A stretch of 64,000 nt of DNA from Planctomycetota bacterium (GTDB lineage Bacteria > Planctomycetota > Planctomycetia > Planctomycetales > Planctomycetaceae). This document shows, in pieces, positions 62,755-64,000 of this stretch (its first letter is position 1; the number at the start of each line of letters is the position of its first letter). A program made the translations under genes and the position numbers. The stretch covers positions 1-64,000 of the forward strand of contig JAFEBS010000010.1 of NCBI GenBank assembly GCA_018242525.1, written 5' to 3'. A model generated the notes under the pieces. That model worked only from the letters and a program-made list of their open reading frames with translations. It ran no database searches and was not told where the DNA came from.

Positions 62755-63570
62755 ATGCGACTTCTCTTGCGCCAGAAACTCTTTCGGATTGCGGTCCCGA
62801 CGACTCTGGCGTTGGGCATCGCCGGGTGTCTGCTCGCCTGGATTCCGTACGAGCGCGAGAGTCGAATCATTGCCAAGATCAACGCCGTCGCGGGACTGGT
62901 CGAAATGGAGCAGTATGATCCCGATTGGCTCTTGAAGGCATTCGGACCCTTGCAGGTTTTCGACCGGGTCCGGCGGGTCGTCTTACGCGACAGAGCCGTC
63001 AACGAACAGTTGCTGAAGGAGATCGGCAAACTCACGAAGGTCGAAGTGCTTGATCTGCACAATACCGCCACGAACGACGCCGGGCTGAAGCACCTCTCTC
63101 GACTGAAGCAATTGCAAGTCCTGCGGCTGGAATTCACGGATGTGACCGACGAGGGACTGGTGGTTCTGAAGGAATTGCCGAATCTTCAAGTTTTGCATCT
63201 GGACAAGACGCAGATTACGGATGCTGGATTGGTCAATGTTCGGGGGTTGAAGAGTTTGAAGGTGCTGCACCTGAATGGCACCCGAATCGGTGATGCAGGT
63301 TTGGAACACCTGCGCGACTTGCCCAATCTGGCGTGGCTGAGTCTGGACAACACGATGGTTGGAAATAATGGTTTGGCGATCATCAAATCGATCAAGACCC
63401 TGAATGAACTGGACCTGGAATGCACTCGGATTACCCGCGACGGCTTCGATGATCTGAAGGGGATGCATCACCTGCAGTCACTGGCCTTGTTCGGCACGCA
63501 GATTCGCCGCGATGGCCGAAATGAACTCCGCGAAGCACTGCCAAATTGTCGCGTTTCTCCGCTTCCGTGA
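62755..63570 (+). CDS. Membrane-anchored leucine-rich-repeat protein
   Basis: 271 aa. An N-terminal membrane helix (FRIAVPTTLALGIAGCLLAW) anchors the protein, with the repeats probably outside the membrane. About seven 24-residue leucine-rich repeats follow in the cysteine-containing/RNI-like style (LKHLSRLKQLQVLRLEFTDV; TDEGLVVLKELPNLQVLHLD; ITDAGLVNVRGLKSLKVLHL). It has no kinase or enzyme domain. ATG 62755 is preferred to an in-frame TTG at 62719. Likely a protein-binding surface; the partner is unknown. Confidence 0.87.
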   Translation: MRLLLRQKLFRIAVPTTLALGIAGCLLAWIPYERESRIIAKINAVAGLVEMEQYDPDWLLKAFGPLQVFDRVRRVVLRDRAVNEQLLKEIGKLTKVEVLDLHNTATNDAGLKHLSRLKQLQVLRLEFTDVTDEGLVVLKELPNLQVLHLDKTQITDAGLVNVRGLKSLKVLHLNGTRIGDAGLEHLRDLPNLAWLSLDNTMVGNNGLAIIKSIKTLNELDLECTRITRDGFDDLKGMHHLQSLALFGTQIRRDGRNELREALPNCRVSPLP

Positions 63571-63578
63571 TTCAGTGC

Positions 63579-64000
63579 CTACTGATTCTGCAGATCGGGG
63601 CCGGACGTTTGTGGGCCAATGGGACATTCGGCCAGAGATATCACATTTCCAGCAGTCTTGATCTCGAAGATCCGAATCCGGTTTGAACCCGCCTGAAACG
63701 CAAATTCTGGCAGCATCACCCGCCAGAAGTCCTGAAGGTATGGGACTCGAAATGGCTTTGTCGTTCCCCAGACCGTGTCGTTGATCGCGACGGCAAACGC
63801 GATTTCGTCGCGGGGCCGATTCCCCAAATGAAAGCTTGCCTCCAGATGGCAGGGAACCAGTGACCCTGGAGTGTAGGTGCAATCTTGCTGGAAATTCACC
63901 GGCAGAATCTGAATCAGGGAGTCCTCTTTAATCGTCAATTGGTTGAGGGGCCGTCCCAGCAATTCAGGATTTGGACCAATCTTGAGAATCCTGAGCGGGT
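63579..64000 (-). CDS. Partial: C-terminal end of a protein running past the window edge
   Basis: At least 140 residues remain open to the right edge (the frame reads RILKIGPNPELLGRPLNQLT, then beta strands to the stop at 63579). FRVPYLQDFWRVMLPEFAFQ, followed by AGSNRIRIFEI, resembles the C-terminal beta domain found behind membrane sulfatases (pattern ..xFR..F..LVPE.AF..G.N.V.IF), which is an inference. The start lies outside the window. Confidence 0.7.
   Translation of the reverse strand, partial: PLRILKIGPNPELLGRPLNQLTIKEDSLIQILPVNFQQDCTYTPGSLVPCHLEASFHLGNRPRDEIAFAVAINDTVWGTTKPFRVPYLQDFWRVMLPEFAFQAGSNRIRIFEIKTAGNVISLAECPIGPQTSGPDLQNQ

Overview
The window looks like chromosomal DNA of a planctomycete, probably a member of the Planctomycetaceae. 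The taxon is inferred from gene content alone. Pointers are serine/threonine kinases fused to FGE-sulfatase domains, DUF1559, DUF1080 and DUF3800 families, planctomycete-type ECF sigma factors, several SGNH hydrolases, a bactofilin, Cys-rich and Tyr-rich secreted proteins, loosely packed genes and hairpin repeats between genes. No rRNA, CRISPR array, prophage or complete insertion sequence was seen. There is one tRNA (Glu-UUC).

1-11 kb: a secreted SGNH hydrolase, an ECF sigma factor, a solute-binding lipoprotein without transporter partners, and a membrane-anchored seven-heme cytochrome with TPRs. On the other strand are a GAF/SpoIIE phosphatase behind a polytopic membrane protein. A Cys-rich exported protein, two repeat elements and a lipoprotein follow.

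11-25 kb: assimilatory sulfite reductase, two conserved hypotheticals converging on a large palindrome that supplies both stop codons, an SGNH hydrolase, an esterase, another SGNH hydrolase, phosphofructokinase, a coiled-coil protein, a 2-hydroxyacid dehydrogenase, a ferredoxin, a possible distant BshC relative and a family 2 glycosyltransferase.

25-38 kb: a Tyr/Gly-rich secreted protein, STAS and LOG proteins, tRNA-Glu, CsrA, an HU-type protein with a good promoter, a response regulator with a zinc ribbon, an FHA protein, a DUF1080 protein, an ABC-2 permease, a DUF1559 protein, a thioredoxin/YHS-like fusion, and a universal stress protein-cysteine desulfurase pair.

38-50 kb: a rearranged stretch. 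A decayed REP-associated (RAYT) transposase lies next to a duplicated 3' end of a glutamine synthetase gene. A second RAYT fragment truncates an ECF sigma factor gene upstream of a kinase operon, which contains an unannotated 59-codon gene. Intact glutamine synthetase, an alpha/beta hydrolase, a fatty acid desaturase and a DUF3800 protein behind a perfect palindrome follow.

50-64 kb: a long run on the minus strand comprising a TlpA-like protein, a membrane protein, bactofilin, two proteins sharing a new domain, a small protein, a TPR protein, an FKBP isomerase and a kinase. The block 58799-53175 is the best candidate for an undescribed system. A leucine-rich-repeat protein and a partial gene close the window.
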